A program made the translations under genes and the position numbers. From NCBI GenBank assembly GCA_013216195.1, contig JABSOQ010000023.1, positions 1-35,207 of the forward strand: 35,207 nt of DNA, given 5' to 3'. Source of the stretch: Bdellovibrionales bacterium. Its GTDB lineage: Bacteria > Bdellovibrionota > Bdellovibrionia > Bdellovibrionales > UBA1609. A model generated the notes under the pieces. That model saw only the letters and a list, made by a program, of their open reading frames with translations. It was not told the DNA's origin and did no database searches. How positions within the stretch are numbered: position 1 is the stretch's first letter; each line of letters starts with the position of its first letter. Of the stretch, positions 1 to 12,092 are shown piece by piece.

Positions 1-139
1 ATAGAACCAGTGCTCGAGAAGCCTTGGGAACACAATTCATAATAGGAAAATTGCGATAGGTGAATAATTGTTGAAACAACAACATTGATGATAGGAGAAT
101 TGGTACAATCAGATATTATTAATTATTCAACATTCGTAC

Positions 140-547
140 TTGCCGAATAAACATAATCATATCGCCCTCTTCGTTGATGCCAGCAAACGGGCAGATTGGA
201 ATGTCCGGCGACATCCGTGGGCAAAACCACTCAATAAATTCTGGCGGTGTTTTGCCGATGACCTTTTTGCGACCTGCGTGCTTATGGCTATTTGTGGCTT
301 GGCTGTCTACTTGAGCTTCGTTTCTCTAACGATGAGCCTTCATCTTGATGTCGAAGAAGATTTTCGTGGCCGCATGAGCTCTATAATTGGAATGGGCTTT
401 TTGAGCATTGGCCCACTCATGAGCTTTCCCGTTGGCTTTTTTGGAGACTGGGTTGGCTATGAAACCAGCGTATTCGTGTCGGCAATTGGCTACCTCGTTT
501 TATCTGGTTTGTTGGCTTTTCTGCACTGGAGACAGTGGGAGGCCTGA
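140..547 (+). pseudogene. C-terminal fragment of an MFS transporter, probably truncated or decayed
   Basis: The second half reads as MFS transmembrane helices with a 'DVEEDFRGRMSSIIGMGFLSIGPLMSFPVGFFGDWVG' motif (MFS xxEFRGRxxSxxGMxFxxxxPxG type). The first ~40 aa are not MFS-like and there is no N-terminal domain upstream in the window. Confidence 0.5.
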
Positions 548-701
548 GAGCTCTAACCCGAGGCTAACACCGCCTTTTTCTCATTTTGAAAATGGGTCAA
601 AACACCCTCTTTTTAACAGTTTCGAGCTCTCACTAGCTTTCACTTGTTGAGATAGTTTAAAATATGGTAGTTTTTGGCGTATTTCGAAAAAGGACAGTGT
701 T

Positions 702-1262
702 ATGAGCCAAGTTGATGTTTTTTATGAAGCCACTCCGAACCCGAACTCTATGAAGTTCAATGTGACTCAAGCGATTGCAGATCAGTCTATGAACTTTTCT
801 AAAGAGACTGGTGCCATGACATCTCCTCTGGCGACCAAACTATTTGGCTTCCCTTGGGCATCAGAGGTCTTCATTGGCCCTAGCTTCGTGACTGTGACTA
901 AAGAGGACTGGGTCGAGTGGGAAATCCTGGCAGATCCTCTATCGAGCTTGATCAAAGAGCACATCGAAAATGGTGAGCCTGTACTGGTCGAAGCTGCTGA
1001 TGGTGCGGCAGAAACAGATGAAGATCCTAATGATCCCCAAATCGTAAAAGACATTAAGCGCATTTTGAATACTGAAGTTAGACCAGCTGTTGCAATGGAC
1101 GGTGGAGACATTGTTTTCTCAAAGTACGAAGACAATATTCTCTACTTACACATGCAAGGAGCCTGCGCTGGCTGCCCTTCTTCTATGATCACACTCAAAC
1201 AAGGCATTGAAGCACGAATGCAAGAGCTGCTTCCTGAAATCAAAGAAGTCGTATCCGTTTAA
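702..1262 (+). CDS. NifU/Nfu-family Fe-S scaffold protein (Nfu N-terminal domain plus NifU C-terminal CxxC domain)
   Basis: 'EATPNPNSMKFNV' Nfu_N start, and C-terminal 'RPAVAMDGGDIVF...GACAGCPSSMITLKQGIE' NifU domain with CAGC. Confidence 0.9.
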   Translation: MSQVDVFYEATPNPNSMKFNVTQAIADQSMNFSKETGAMTSPLATKLFGFPWASEVFIGPSFVTVTKEDWVEWEILADPLSSLIKEHIENGEPVLVEAADGAAETDEDPNDPQIVKDIKRILNTEVRPAVAMDGGDIVFSKYEDNILYLHMQGACAGCPSSMITLKQGIEARMQELLPEIKEVVSV

Positions 1263-1288
1263 GAGCTGAGTGCGCAGGTGTAGCTGGG

Positions 1289-1969
1289 CTAGAAGCAGTG
1301 TCGCTCACGTCGCATCTGCATATTTTTGACAACTGCGATCTTAAATTTTCTCGATGAGGTCTCTTCGTTGATCTCTCGCTTAAATTGGCTCACCGGCAGA
1401 GCTTCGTACTTAATCTTGATCGTTTTGAAAAGTCTTGGCAGCCTCTCGCCCGGTATTTGTACGTGGTGCAGGCCACCGCTGTAGCCGAACAAAAGGTAGC
1501 CGTCTTCAATGTGCTGTAAAATATCAGAAACACCACCTCGCACAGTCATTGGCTTACCGCTCGAGTCGAGACCATTCGCCCTCATCATTCGCCCCTCGGG
1601 TGCGAGACAAACAACCGAGTCTGGCTGAAGCTTGTGCATAAAGCCATCCCAAGAGTCGTCTTTCTTTCGAGTGATAGACACCACATCTGGTGCCATCAGT
1701 GACAACATCGGCCCAAGAAATGGTCGGTTCATAGTCTTGTCTGCAATTGGCAAAAGTGCATGCTTTGAGCCGTTCCACAAAAAGTGCCATGGCATAGTAG
1801 AGAGAAACAGAGGCTCAAAAAGACTCGTGTGATTCAAAAAGGCAAAAACACGAACTTGCCTCCAATCGTCTAGCTCTCGGCCTTCGACCCATGTGACCTC
1901 AAAGCGATAGAACAACCGAGCTATCAGTTTGACTGAGGCGATAAATAGAAACACGAAGATCCGCTTCAC
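1289..1969 (-). CDS. 1-acylglycerol-3-phosphate acyltransferase-like (PlsC superfamily) protein
   Basis: N-terminal TM segment, 'FLNHTSLFEPLFLS' (NHxxxxD/E-like block) and 'CLAPEGRMMR' (PEG block). Confidence 0.7.
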   Translation of the reverse strand: MKRIFVFLFIASVKLIARLFYRFEVTWVEGRELDDWRQVRVFAFLNHTSLFEPLFLSTMPWHFLWNGSKHALLPIADKTMNRPFLGPMLSLMAPDVVSITRKKDDSWDGFMHKLQPDSVVCLAPEGRMMRANGLDSSGKPMTVRGGVSDILQHIEDGYLLFGYSGGLHHVQIPGERLPRLFKTIKIKYEALPVSQFKREINEETSSRKFKIAVVKNMQMRRERHCF

Positions 1970-3657
1970 ATCGACCAGCTTTCCATACCAAGCGAATACC
2001 CCAAGGTGCCTTGAGGCCGAGTCACCCTATCTTGAACAAAGTAGAGTTTGTACTTGTCATTGAAAAGATACAAATCGGGTTTCAATTGAGAGAGCCTTCT
2101 AAAGGCCTTCTTCAGTATGCGCAAGCGCTTAGTCTCATCGAACTCACTCTCTGCTAATCGAATCAGCTCTTTCAGTTTGGCATCTTGAAAGTGACCTGGG
2201 TTTGTCCAGGGGTTGCCGTCATCTTCAGACTCGTACCAAGACTTTAAATTCAATTCATAAGGAAGCCACGAACTGTAAATGTAAACGGCGTCTGCTCCAC
2301 CGCCTTCAAATGATTTCATTGCCTCAAGAAAGTCTTGTCGCTCAATAACAACTTTCACCCCAGCAGATCTCGCCTGCTCTTGAAGCAAGGTCAAAAAGGG
2401 TTCAAACTGACGATCAAAACTAATTACTCGCAACTCAAGAGGCGAGCTACCCTCACCTTGGTCTAAGACTCCGTCTTTGTCTGAATCAAACCAACCAGCT
2501 TCACCTAGTACCGCCTTGACTGCTGATGCGCTAACCAATTCACTCTGGGCTATGCTCTCTTCGGCAACTGTTGCCTTATTTGCATTATTGAGACTAGCAG
2601 TTTCATTAGCAGGCTGATTCGAAACCCCTTTGACTTCAACTCCTGCTGGATGATCAGCTGGCCAAGGCCCTACAGCCAGCTCCAGCATTCCGTGATAGAG
2701 CTTGGTATTGAGCAATGATCTTCGAGACAAGGCCAGAAGTGATTCACGAACCTTCAAGCTACGAAGAGCTTTGTTTTTGTGGTTGAGCACCAAGGTGTGG
2801 CGCCCACGCAAGCGGTACCCTTCGGCCTTAACCGACGACCAGTGCGATAAACGTTTTAAAGCCTGTTCAGCCTTTACGAACTCTGCCGGATTTGCCACTT
2901 CAAAAAAATCAATTTCACCATTGGTCGCAGCGTCTAACTGCTGTCTCTGCCCCTCGTACCATCGGTACTCAAGGCTCTTAATACCGCTCCATAGACCAGG
3001 CCGAGAGAATGCCCACTCAGGGTTCTTTAAAAGCACGAGTTTTTTACCCGGCTCAAAGCTCTCGAACATGAAGGCACCACTCGTTGGTGGAAACTTAGCC
3101 GGCGCTTTAGCCGAGCCCTCAAAGTGGAACCTTGGGTAAATTAAAAGATTTAAAGCCACAGCTTTTAGGTTCGAGGGCGACCGTGTTTGAAAATCGATAG
3201 AGAACTTTCTGTCATCTTTGACCCTGATACCCTTAATCCGAGCATCATAAACTCCAAAATACATAGATTTGAAATTCTCGTCGCCATGGCTCCGAATCGT
3301 AAACTCCACATCCCAAGCACTTAAGGGCTGGCCATCTGACCACTTAAGGCCATCTCGAAGTACAAACTCAAGTGACTTCTTATCGGCGGACCATCTGTAG
3401 CTCTCTGCCAAGCGAGGCTCAAGCTCACCGGTCTTAGGGTCACGCCGTAGTAGTGATTCATACATGAGGCTCTGAACTTGCCAAAAATTCACATCGCCTT
3501 GTGAGTGCAGCTTAACGTGGTAAATCGGATTTGTGAGACCAATTCGAAGCACGCCCTCTGGAGCAGATAGCTGTCTCGTCTCCGGCTCAAAACAGCCACT
3601 GACAAATACCAAAAGCGCAATTGTGAAAAGCCAAGCCCTATAGCCTACTTGACCCAT
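1966..3657 (-). CDS. ABC transporter substrate-binding protein, family 5 (peptide/oligopeptide type), lipoprotein
   Basis: Lipobox-like 'LLVFVSGC'; SBP5 signatures such as 'LAESYRWSADKKSLEFVLRDGLKWSDGQPLSAWDVEFT' and 'GWFDSDKDGVLDQGE'. Confidence 0.85.
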   Translation of the reverse strand: MGQVGYRAWLFTIALLVFVSGCFEPETRQLSAPEGVLRIGLTNPIYHVKLHSQGDVNFWQVQSLMYESLLRRDPKTGELEPRLAESYRWSADKKSLEFVLRDGLKWSDGQPLSAWDVEFTIRSHGDENFKSMYFGVYDARIKGIRVKDDRKFSIDFQTRSPSNLKAVALNLLIYPRFHFEGSAKAPAKFPPTSGAFMFESFEPGKKLVLLKNPEWAFSRPGLWSGIKSLEYRWYEGQRQQLDAATNGEIDFFEVANPAEFVKAEQALKRLSHWSSVKAEGYRLRGRHTLVLNHKNKALRSLKVRESLLALSRRSLLNTKLYHGMLELAVGPWPADHPAGVEVKGVSNQPANETASLNNANKATVAEESIAQSELVSASAVKAVLGEAGWFDSDKDGVLDQGEGSSPLELRVISFDRQFEPFLTLLQEQARSAGVKVVIERQDFLEAMKSFEGGGADAVYIYSSWLPYELNLKSWYESEDDGNPWTNPGHFQDAKLKELIRLAESEFDETKRLRILKKAFRRLSQLKPDLYLFNDKYKLYFVQDRVTRPQGTLGYSLGMESWSM

Positions 3658-4187
3658 TTGACCTTATGACCGGCTGATAAGAGCTCAACCCACTCTTTGC
3701 TCACTGATTGCAAAACCTTCTGGGCAAACTCACTCGGGTCGACATTCAAATCTTGTAAGCAAGATGTCTCCACTGGGGTTCCTTCATTGCGAATATTCAA
3801 TGCGAAATGAATCAAACCACTGACTGGTGAGAGGGTTGCTATCGAAATGCTAAGCTTGCCATTTTTTACGAAAAGATCATCACCATCTCGCACGACTTCT
3901 TCGCCAAGTAGATCACTGACATTGGCCATCACTAACCTCTGCAGCGCGACTGTAGCTGGTAAGGTTTGGCCAAACACCTCGACAATAAAATGCAACATCT
4001 CTGAGCCAGCAATAGAGTCACCAGCCCGCAAATCTTCAACATCGACAATCTTATCATCTGGTATGTCACACGCACCCACCCACGACACAATTGAATCGCC
4101 TTGAACACCATAATTTTCATAGGCAAACAAAGACCTCAACTGACTCCCGTCATAAGCAAACTGCTCAGTGATCCATTTAGTCTTCAT
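3645..4187 (-). CDS. DUF366-like family protein
   Basis: 180 aa; 'YDGSQLRSLFAYENYGVQGDSIVSWVGACDIP' recalls DUF366 proteins (from memory). Overlaps queC upstream and the SBP5 gene downstream. Confidence 0.6.
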   Translation of the reverse strand: MKTKWITEQFAYDGSQLRSLFAYENYGVQGDSIVSWVGACDIPDDKIVDVEDLRAGDSIAGSEMLHFIVEVFGQTLPATVALQRLVMANVSDLLGEEVVRDGDDLFVKNGKLSISIATLSPVSGLIHFALNIRNEGTPVETSCLQDLNVDPSEFAQKVLQSVSKEWVELLSAGHKVKWVK

Positions 4188-4863
4188 AGGGCTTCACTCC
4201 CGCTTCATCTAATGCCCGATAAAACCTTTTGCAAGACTCGCATTGCCCACAATGCTTGTCGCCACTGCGGTAACATGGCCAGACCAGGCTCCAGTCGACA
4301 TCTAGGTTTTTCATATCTTCTACAATTTGGTTCTTTGTCAGCTCATGGCTATAACACTTCACTTTAACTGAATTTTGGGTACTGAAAGCAAAGCTTGCAT
4401 CGAGCGCAGTCATATATTCGGTTGAATTGTCAGGAAAAGTCGTAGCCTCTTCTTTATTGAAGCCAGGGATAATCACGCTAGCGCCGAGAGCCTCGGCAAA
4501 CGAGGCACCAATATTGAGAAAGACCCCATTCCGGTTGGGTACCCAGACACTCTTTGCCGACTCTCGAGAGGCTGCGAGGTCTTCAATCTGCACCTCGTCT
4601 CCGGAGGGCAAATCTTCTGGTGAAGTGTTCAATGATGACTTCGAAATTTCTGAGAAAAACTGCAAGGGTACAATGTGTTGCTTGAGACCAAGGCTCTTAC
4701 ACATTTTGCCAGAGCACTCGAGCTCCTTGTCTCTGGCATGTTGACCATAATCAAAAGTCACAACACCTACAACTTCAAGCTCAGCTACTGCCTTTAACAA
4801 ATTGTAGGTTGAATCAAGCCCTGACGAAAGCAGAACCACGGCCTTTTCTCGCTCCACTCGCAA
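4177..4863 (-). CDS. queC: 7-cyano-7-deazaguanine synthase QueC
   Basis: 'AVVLLSSGLDSTYNLL' PP-loop, 'VWVPNRNGVFLNIGASFAEALGA', C-terminal Zn site 'CYRSGDKHCGQCESCKRFYRALDEAG'. Confidence 0.93.
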   Translation of the reverse strand: MRVEREKAVVLLSSGLDSTYNLLKAVAELEVVGVVTFDYGQHARDKELECSGKMCKSLGLKQHIVPLQFFSEISKSSLNTSPEDLPSGDEVQIEDLAASRESAKSVWVPNRNGVFLNIGASFAEALGASVIIPGFNKEEATTFPDNSTEYMTALDASFAFSTQNSVKVKCYSHELTKNQIVEDMKNLDVDWSLVWPCYRSGDKHCGQCESCKRFYRALDEAGVKPYED

Positions 4864-4890
4864 TGACCTTTCTTCTGTGAACTTGTCACA

Positions 4891-6681
4891 CTAAAGCGCT
4901 ATTGAGCTCACCATCAATTGAATTGACTTCTGACCGGCAAACTCGTTCCAGCTAGGAGTAAATTGGATCTCGCTTACAGAATCAACACCTTCAGAAAACT
5001 TTTTAATAAGCTCTTCTGAGGCACCAAAATGAATGGCTCCGACGGGTCTTTCCATGCCAGCTTGAGAAAACTCGACCTTCAGATGCTTCTCTTTCAGGAC
5101 GCGGCAAGATCTCACATAAAGGTCACGAGCAACAAAGGTTGGCACCTGAAACCCGACACCGAAGGGCTCGAGAGCTTCAAGCCAATTGAGTGAGGCTGCA
5201 TGCACTTCGTCTAAACCCACCTCTACCAACAGCTCTTTCTCACTGCCTTCTGACTCAACCGTTTCGTTCTCTGATAACTGAGAATAATACTGCTCCAGCG
5301 CTTCACCAAAAGCCTCAGCATTTTTTACGTTGAGTTCAAAGCCAGCTGCCGCGTGATGACCGCCAAACTGATTCAGATGCTTTGCACATGCCTCTAAACC
5401 GCTGAGCACACTCTGACCGTCAAGAGCCCGGGCGCTACCTGAAATGATACCTTCTTTAAGTGTTCCAACAAATGAGCACTTAGACCGCCAGCGAACCAAC
5501 TCTGTTGCAACCAGGCCAATTACACCTTTGTGAAACTCTTCAGAAAACACCCATAAACATGAACCTTCATGCTCTTTTAAAGTGCGCTTAGAAATCGAGA
5601 CTGCTTCAGACTGAAGTTTGCGACGTCTCTCGTTTTCTTTAAGGGTTGTTTTCACCAATAGCTCAGCCTCAGAGCTATCTTCAGCAAGATAGAGATCTAT
5701 AGGTCTGACTGGCGATGACAATCGGCTTAGGGCATTCAACTTAGGCGCAAAGCGAAAGCCCAGGTCTTGAGAGGTCAAGGTTTTGCCGTAAAGGTTTAAC
5801 TCATCCATAAGAGCTCTTAGAGCGGGCCTCGGTGTTCTGCTCAATAGTTTAAGGCCATGCTTGCAGAGTATACGGTTGTCTTTCACCAGCGGGACCATGT
5901 CGGTGATAGTGCCGATGGTAAAAAAGTCGAGAAGGCTCTTCAGGTCAACTCTAGACACCTCTAACCCAGCCTCCGTCATCGCAACCTTGGTCGCCATTAG
6001 CAGATAGTAACCGACACCGGTTCCAGCCAGGTAACCCAGCCCAGACTCATCGTTAGGCTGATTGGGGTTTACCACAGTAAAGGCATCTGGCAGTGTGTCT
6101 TTAGCCTGATGATGATCAGTGATGATGACATCGACCTCGAGCTCTTTAGCCTTTTCGCAAGCGTTATGCCCTGTGATTCCAACATCTACCGTTACAATCA
6201 AACTGACACCTTCAGCCTTTAAAGATTCGACTGCATGGGCATGAAAGCCATAGCCTTCACTGAGTCTATCGGGCTGATAGACCTGAACGTTTTCAAAGCC
6301 CATCATTCGAAACCCTTCAGTCAACAATGACGCCCCTGAAGTGCCGTCTAAGTCGAAATCACCGTAGACCGCGATTCGCTCTTTAGCCTGCAAAGCCTGC
6401 ACGACTCTGCCCGCAGCTTTTTCCATATTCATGATTTTGTACGGATGAGTAAGGTTCTTCAGACTGGGTTTCAAAACGGCATCTAACTCTGAGCTGCGAT
6501 CGTAGCCATTAAATTTAAGAACCTTCTGTATCAAAGTTGGTAGAGTATCGAACTCATGATCTTTACGACCATCTTTAACCTCTATGGTTTGAGGCTTGTT
6601 CGAGTCTAGAGATTCATTAGAAAGTGACGGCTGACTAGGCTCCATGGTCCCCCCAAAAAGATGCACTTCATCTTGACTCAC
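4891..6681 (-). CDS. recJ: single-stranded-DNA-specific exonuclease RecJ
   Basis: DHH motifs 'AVYGDFDLDGTSGASLL', 'IITDHHQ', 'VNPNQPNDESGLGYLAGTGVGYYLL'; DHHA1 'GGHHAAAGFEL'. The true start may be the ATG at 6645, downstream of a GGGGGG tract. Confidence 0.93.
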   Translation of the reverse strand: MSQDEVHLFGGTMEPSQPSLSNESLDSNKPQTIEVKDGRKDHEFDTLPTLIQKVLKFNGYDRSSELDAVLKPSLKNLTHPYKIMNMEKAAGRVVQALQAKERIAVYGDFDLDGTSGASLLTEGFRMMGFENVQVYQPDRLSEGYGFHAHAVESLKAEGVSLIVTVDVGITGHNACEKAKELEVDVIITDHHQAKDTLPDAFTVVNPNQPNDESGLGYLAGTGVGYYLLMATKVAMTEAGLEVSRVDLKSLLDFFTIGTITDMVPLVKDNRILCKHGLKLLSRTPRPALRALMDELNLYGKTLTSQDLGFRFAPKLNALSRLSSPVRPIDLYLAEDSSEAELLVKTTLKENERRRKLQSEAVSISKRTLKEHEGSCLWVFSEEFHKGVIGLVATELVRWRSKCSFVGTLKEGIISGSARALDGQSVLSGLEACAKHLNQFGGHHAAAGFELNVKNAEAFGEALEQYYSQLSENETVESEGSEKELLVEVGLDEVHAASLNWLEALEPFGVGFQVPTFVARDLYVRSCRVLKEKHLKVEFSQAGMERPVGAIHFGASEELIKKFSEGVDSVSEIQFTPSWNEFAGQKSIQLMVSSIAL

Positions 6682-6754
6682 AAGACTAGTCTTGACGAAG
6701 CGCCTCTAGCAAGCCCATTGGGCTTGCCAGATAAAGTCATTTGTCAAAATTGGT

Positions 6755-7735
6755 TTAAGCAGGAGCTGACTCGAGCTCTTTCTTACCAGACTCAGTGAAG
6801 CGATCAGCAAAGATCACAAGAGGAGTCGCGACATAAATAGATGAGTACGTACCAATGATCACACCTAAGCCCAAAGTGAAGGCAAAGTCTTTGATCACGC
6901 CTCCTGCAATAAAATACATGGCAGAAACCGCAATCAATGTGGTGATCGAGGTGAGTAAGGTTCGGCTAAGAACATCATTAATTGATCTGTTACAGATCCA
7001 TTTAAAACCCTGATCTCGATAGACCTTCACATTTTCACGAATTCGGTCGAAGGTCACAATCGTATCGTTCAACGAGTAACCAATGATTGTCAAAACGGCC
7101 GCAAGAGTCTGTACATTCCCTTCGAAGTCAAAGATCGCAAATATACCCATCACGATAACTGAATCGTGAAATAGGCAGAACACCGCTCCCGGAGCATATT
7201 TGTAATCAAACCTTAAACCGATGTAGATCAAAATCATCAGCAAAGAGTAGAAAACTGCAAGAACACCATTTCGCTTAAGCTCTTCACCAATCTGAGGCCC
7301 AACCGAGTCTACACGGCGAATTGCAGCGCCTTGGTTCTCAAAACTCGAAGCTAAGCCGCTGGTGATTTTTTGAATGACTGCATTCACTTTTTCTTGAGTC
7401 TCTTTGTCGTCTTTGCCTTGAATCATATCCATACGAATCAAGAACTCATTCTCTTCGCCAATGGCTTGAACAGAGGCATTTTCAAAACCGATGGTCTTTG
7501 TAAAGTCTCTGACCTTGCCGCTGGTCACTTCGTCTTTAAACTGAACCTGAACCTCAGTTCCTCCAGCGAAATCAATGCCGTAGTCGAAACCCTCGCGAAA
7601 GATGTCTGCTAGCGCCACAAGAGAGACGACTACTGACAGAATCGCAAACGGTGTGCCGAGTTTAAAAAAGTCGAATTTACCTGGGTCTTGCTGGCGAGCT
7701 GGTCTTTTACCGTGTTTGTCTTTTCCCATTTTCAA
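6755..7735 (-). CDS. secF: protein translocase subunit SecF
   Basis: 'GIDFAGGTEVQVQF', 'IIGYSLNDTIVTFDRIREN', 'SRTLLTSITTLIAV'; directly follows secD. Confidence 0.96.
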   Translation of the reverse strand: MKMGKDKHGKRPARQQDPGKFDFFKLGTPFAILSVVVSLVALADIFREGFDYGIDFAGGTEVQVQFKDEVTSGKVRDFTKTIGFENASVQAIGEENEFLIRMDMIQGKDDKETQEKVNAVIQKITSGLASSFENQGAAIRRVDSVGPQIGEELKRNGVLAVFYSLLMILIYIGLRFDYKYAPGAVFCLFHDSVIVMGIFAIFDFEGNVQTLAAVLTIIGYSLNDTIVTFDRIRENVKVYRDQGFKWICNRSINDVLSRTLLTSITTLIAVSAMYFIAGGVIKDFAFTLGLGVIIGTYSSIYVATPLVIFADRFTESGKKELESAPA

Positions 7736-7743
7736 TAACTCCC

Positions 7744-9546
7744 TTAAACCTTAGCGATCTGCTTCATGCCCATTCTCAAAACCATATACTCAAGAATAGT
7801 TCGAGAAACGAAAATAGCAGTAAACATTGAAGTGATAATTCCACAAATCAGAGTGACGGCGAAACCACGAACAGGCCCTGTTCCGTAGTACATCAACACC
7901 ACACAGACAATGGCGGTTGTAATGTTAGCGTCGAAAATTGCTGAGAATGCATGGCCGAACCCATCTTTAATGGCTGCCATGGTTCCAGCGCCCTTTCTCA
8001 ACTCTTCTTTGACCCGCTCAAATATAATGACGTTCGCATCGACCGCCATACCAAGAGTCAAAACGATCCCCGCCACGCCAGGTAGAGTCAGTGTAGCTTG
8101 TAGCGAAGACAAAATAGCCAGCAACATGGCCACGTTTAACGCCAACGCGATATTGGCCACAATGCCGAGCTGTCGGTAGTACCCAAACATAAACAGAATA
8201 ATCAAAACCAAGCCGACTAGTCCGGCCTGCTTTCCCCTGTTGATAGCATCGATCCCAAGAGTCGGCCCTACTGTTCTTTCTTCAAGCTGAGTCAATGCTG
8301 CAGGTAGCGCACCCGCACGAAGCGCGGTGGCGACTAATTTACCCTCTGACATCGTCTTTTCGTAATCACGACCGCCCAGGGTAATCTGACCTTCACCCGC
8401 AATCTCACTTTGAATAGTAGGTGCAGACTGAATGACTTTGTCTAATACGATCGCCATTTGTTTCTCGATATTCTGACCGGTGAGAGTCGACATCGCTCTG
8501 GCACCTTCAACATTCATTCGAAAGTTAACAGCAGGTTTGTTGTAGCGGTCAAAACCCATGAAAGCATCTTCAAGAAGCTCACCCGAGATCACTTCACCAT
8601 CTTTGGTAGACAGTAGATATGGAGTCTTAGCAACCTCAAGACTTTCTGCTCCATCAACTTTCTCAAAAGCGATCATTGAACCCTCTGGAAGCTGGCTCTT
8701 AAGAGCATCATTGATCTTGTCTACGTACTCAGAATAACGAAGCTTTGTAACTGCGCCGGTTGCCATTGGCTTATCTGCAGAGCCGTCGGCCATATCTTCT
8801 TTACTGCCATCTTCAGCCTTTACAGGCTCTTCGTTTTCTTCAGGGTTACCCAATGTGAAGTTGCCAGCTTTCTCTGCCTCTACGATCATGCCCTGCAATT
8901 CTGCTGGAGACTTCTCATAAGAAACAATTCTGAAGTTGAGCTTAGCCGTTTTGTTGATCAGCTCTTTGGCTCGTGCAGACTCTTTGATACCCGGCAGCTG
9001 AATCAAGATACGGTCTGTACCTTGAGCTGCAATCGAAGGCTCACTCACACCGAATTCGTCAATACGGTTTCGAATCACTTCAATAGCCTGTTCAACGACC
9101 TGGTTCTTGTACCTCAACATGACATCGTCAAAATAGCGAAGCACAACTTCGTTCTGAGTTTCTGTCAAAATTTGAAGAGTTGCTGGGTAGCGGTCGTTTA
9201 CTAACTTTTTAACCCCCTCTACTTCCGCAGATGAGTTTACACTCACAACCACACGGTCGCGTTGATTTTCGGGGATCTCAACTTTTTGAAACGAAGCCCC
9301 TGCTTCTTTCAAGTCTTGCTCAAAGCTACCGGCCATTCGCTTTGTCTTCTCGCGAATGACGCCTTCAACGTCTACTCCCATTACGAGGTGAAGACCGCCC
9401 TGGATATCTAGACCATAAACTATCTTTTCTTTTGTGAACCACCAGTCGTCTTCACCAAAATCAGCGAAGTTAGGTACAAGGTAGACCACCGCCAAAACTA
9501 GAGCTGCTGCAATGATAGCCCAGCGAGCCTTTGGGTTTTCAATCAT
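7744..9546 (-). CDS. secD: protein translocase subunit SecD
   Basis: 'GLDIQGGLHLVMGVD', 'NRIDEFGVSEPSIAAQGTDRILIQLPG', 'LTLGMAVDANVIIFERVKEELR'. Confidence 0.97.
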   Translation of the reverse strand: MIENPKARWAIIAAALVLAVVYLVPNFADFGEDDWWFTKEKIVYGLDIQGGLHLVMGVDVEGVIREKTKRMAGSFEQDLKEAGASFQKVEIPENQRDRVVVSVNSSAEVEGVKKLVNDRYPATLQILTETQNEVVLRYFDDVMLRYKNQVVEQAIEVIRNRIDEFGVSEPSIAAQGTDRILIQLPGIKESARAKELINKTAKLNFRIVSYEKSPAELQGMIVEAEKAGNFTLGNPEENEEPVKAEDGSKEDMADGSADKPMATGAVTKLRYSEYVDKINDALKSQLPEGSMIAFEKVDGAESLEVAKTPYLLSTKDGEVISGELLEDAFMGFDRYNKPAVNFRMNVEGARAMSTLTGQNIEKQMAIVLDKVIQSAPTIQSEIAGEGQITLGGRDYEKTMSEGKLVATALRAGALPAALTQLEERTVGPTLGIDAINRGKQAGLVGLVLIILFMFGYYRQLGIVANIALALNVAMLLAILSSLQATLTLPGVAGIVLTLGMAVDANVIIFERVKEELRKGAGTMAAIKDGFGHAFSAIFDANITTAIVCVVLMYYGTGPVRGFAVTLICGIITSMFTAIFVSRTILEYMVLRMGMKQIAKV

Positions 9547-9857
9547 GTTGTTGCTTCCTTTTCGATGGGTGATGAAATTTGGCTTCTTAAAACCCGAACG
9601 TTAACGTCATCAGCAATCTCGAGCACCACGAACTGCTCAGTTATGCCATCAATAACGCCGTACAGACCACCTTGGGTCAATACCTTGTCACCACGCTTAA
9701 GATTCGTGACGAACTCTTGGTGCTTCTTAGCTCGGTTTTGCTGAGGTCTGATCAACAAAAAGTAAAAGGCGATAAAAATAAAAATCAATGGAACAAATTG
9801 CTCGAACATTGAGGGTTGTGCGGCCGAAGATTGAGCCCAAGCCCAGTTACTGAACAT
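9543..9857 (-). CDS. yajC: preprotein translocase subunit YajC
   Basis: 'FYFLLIRPQQNRAKKHQEFVTNLKRGDKVLTQGGLYGVI'; start of secD overlaps the stop by 4 bp. Confidence 0.95.
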   Translation of the reverse strand: MFSNWAWAQSSAAQPSMFEQFVPLIFIFIAFYFLLIRPQQNRAKKHQEFVTNLKRGDKVLTQGGLYGVIDGITEQFVVLEIADDVNVRVLRSQISSPIEKEATT

Positions 9858-9975
9858 GTGTATCCTCCAAAAAAATTTTCATTAAGATTAGAAGTGTCCA
9901 AAAACAACACTGGGCAACAAAAAAAGCAATGAAAATCGCGGGATAAATCGGCTTTGCAGGGCTAGACGCAAAGTG

Positions 9976-12092
<2,117 letters not shown>

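Noticed and set aside
2450-2520. EF-hand-like loop DSDKDGVLDQGE in the SBP5 protein
   Set aside because: A GWxDxDxDGxxD-type loop is common in family 5 binding proteins, so not unusual.
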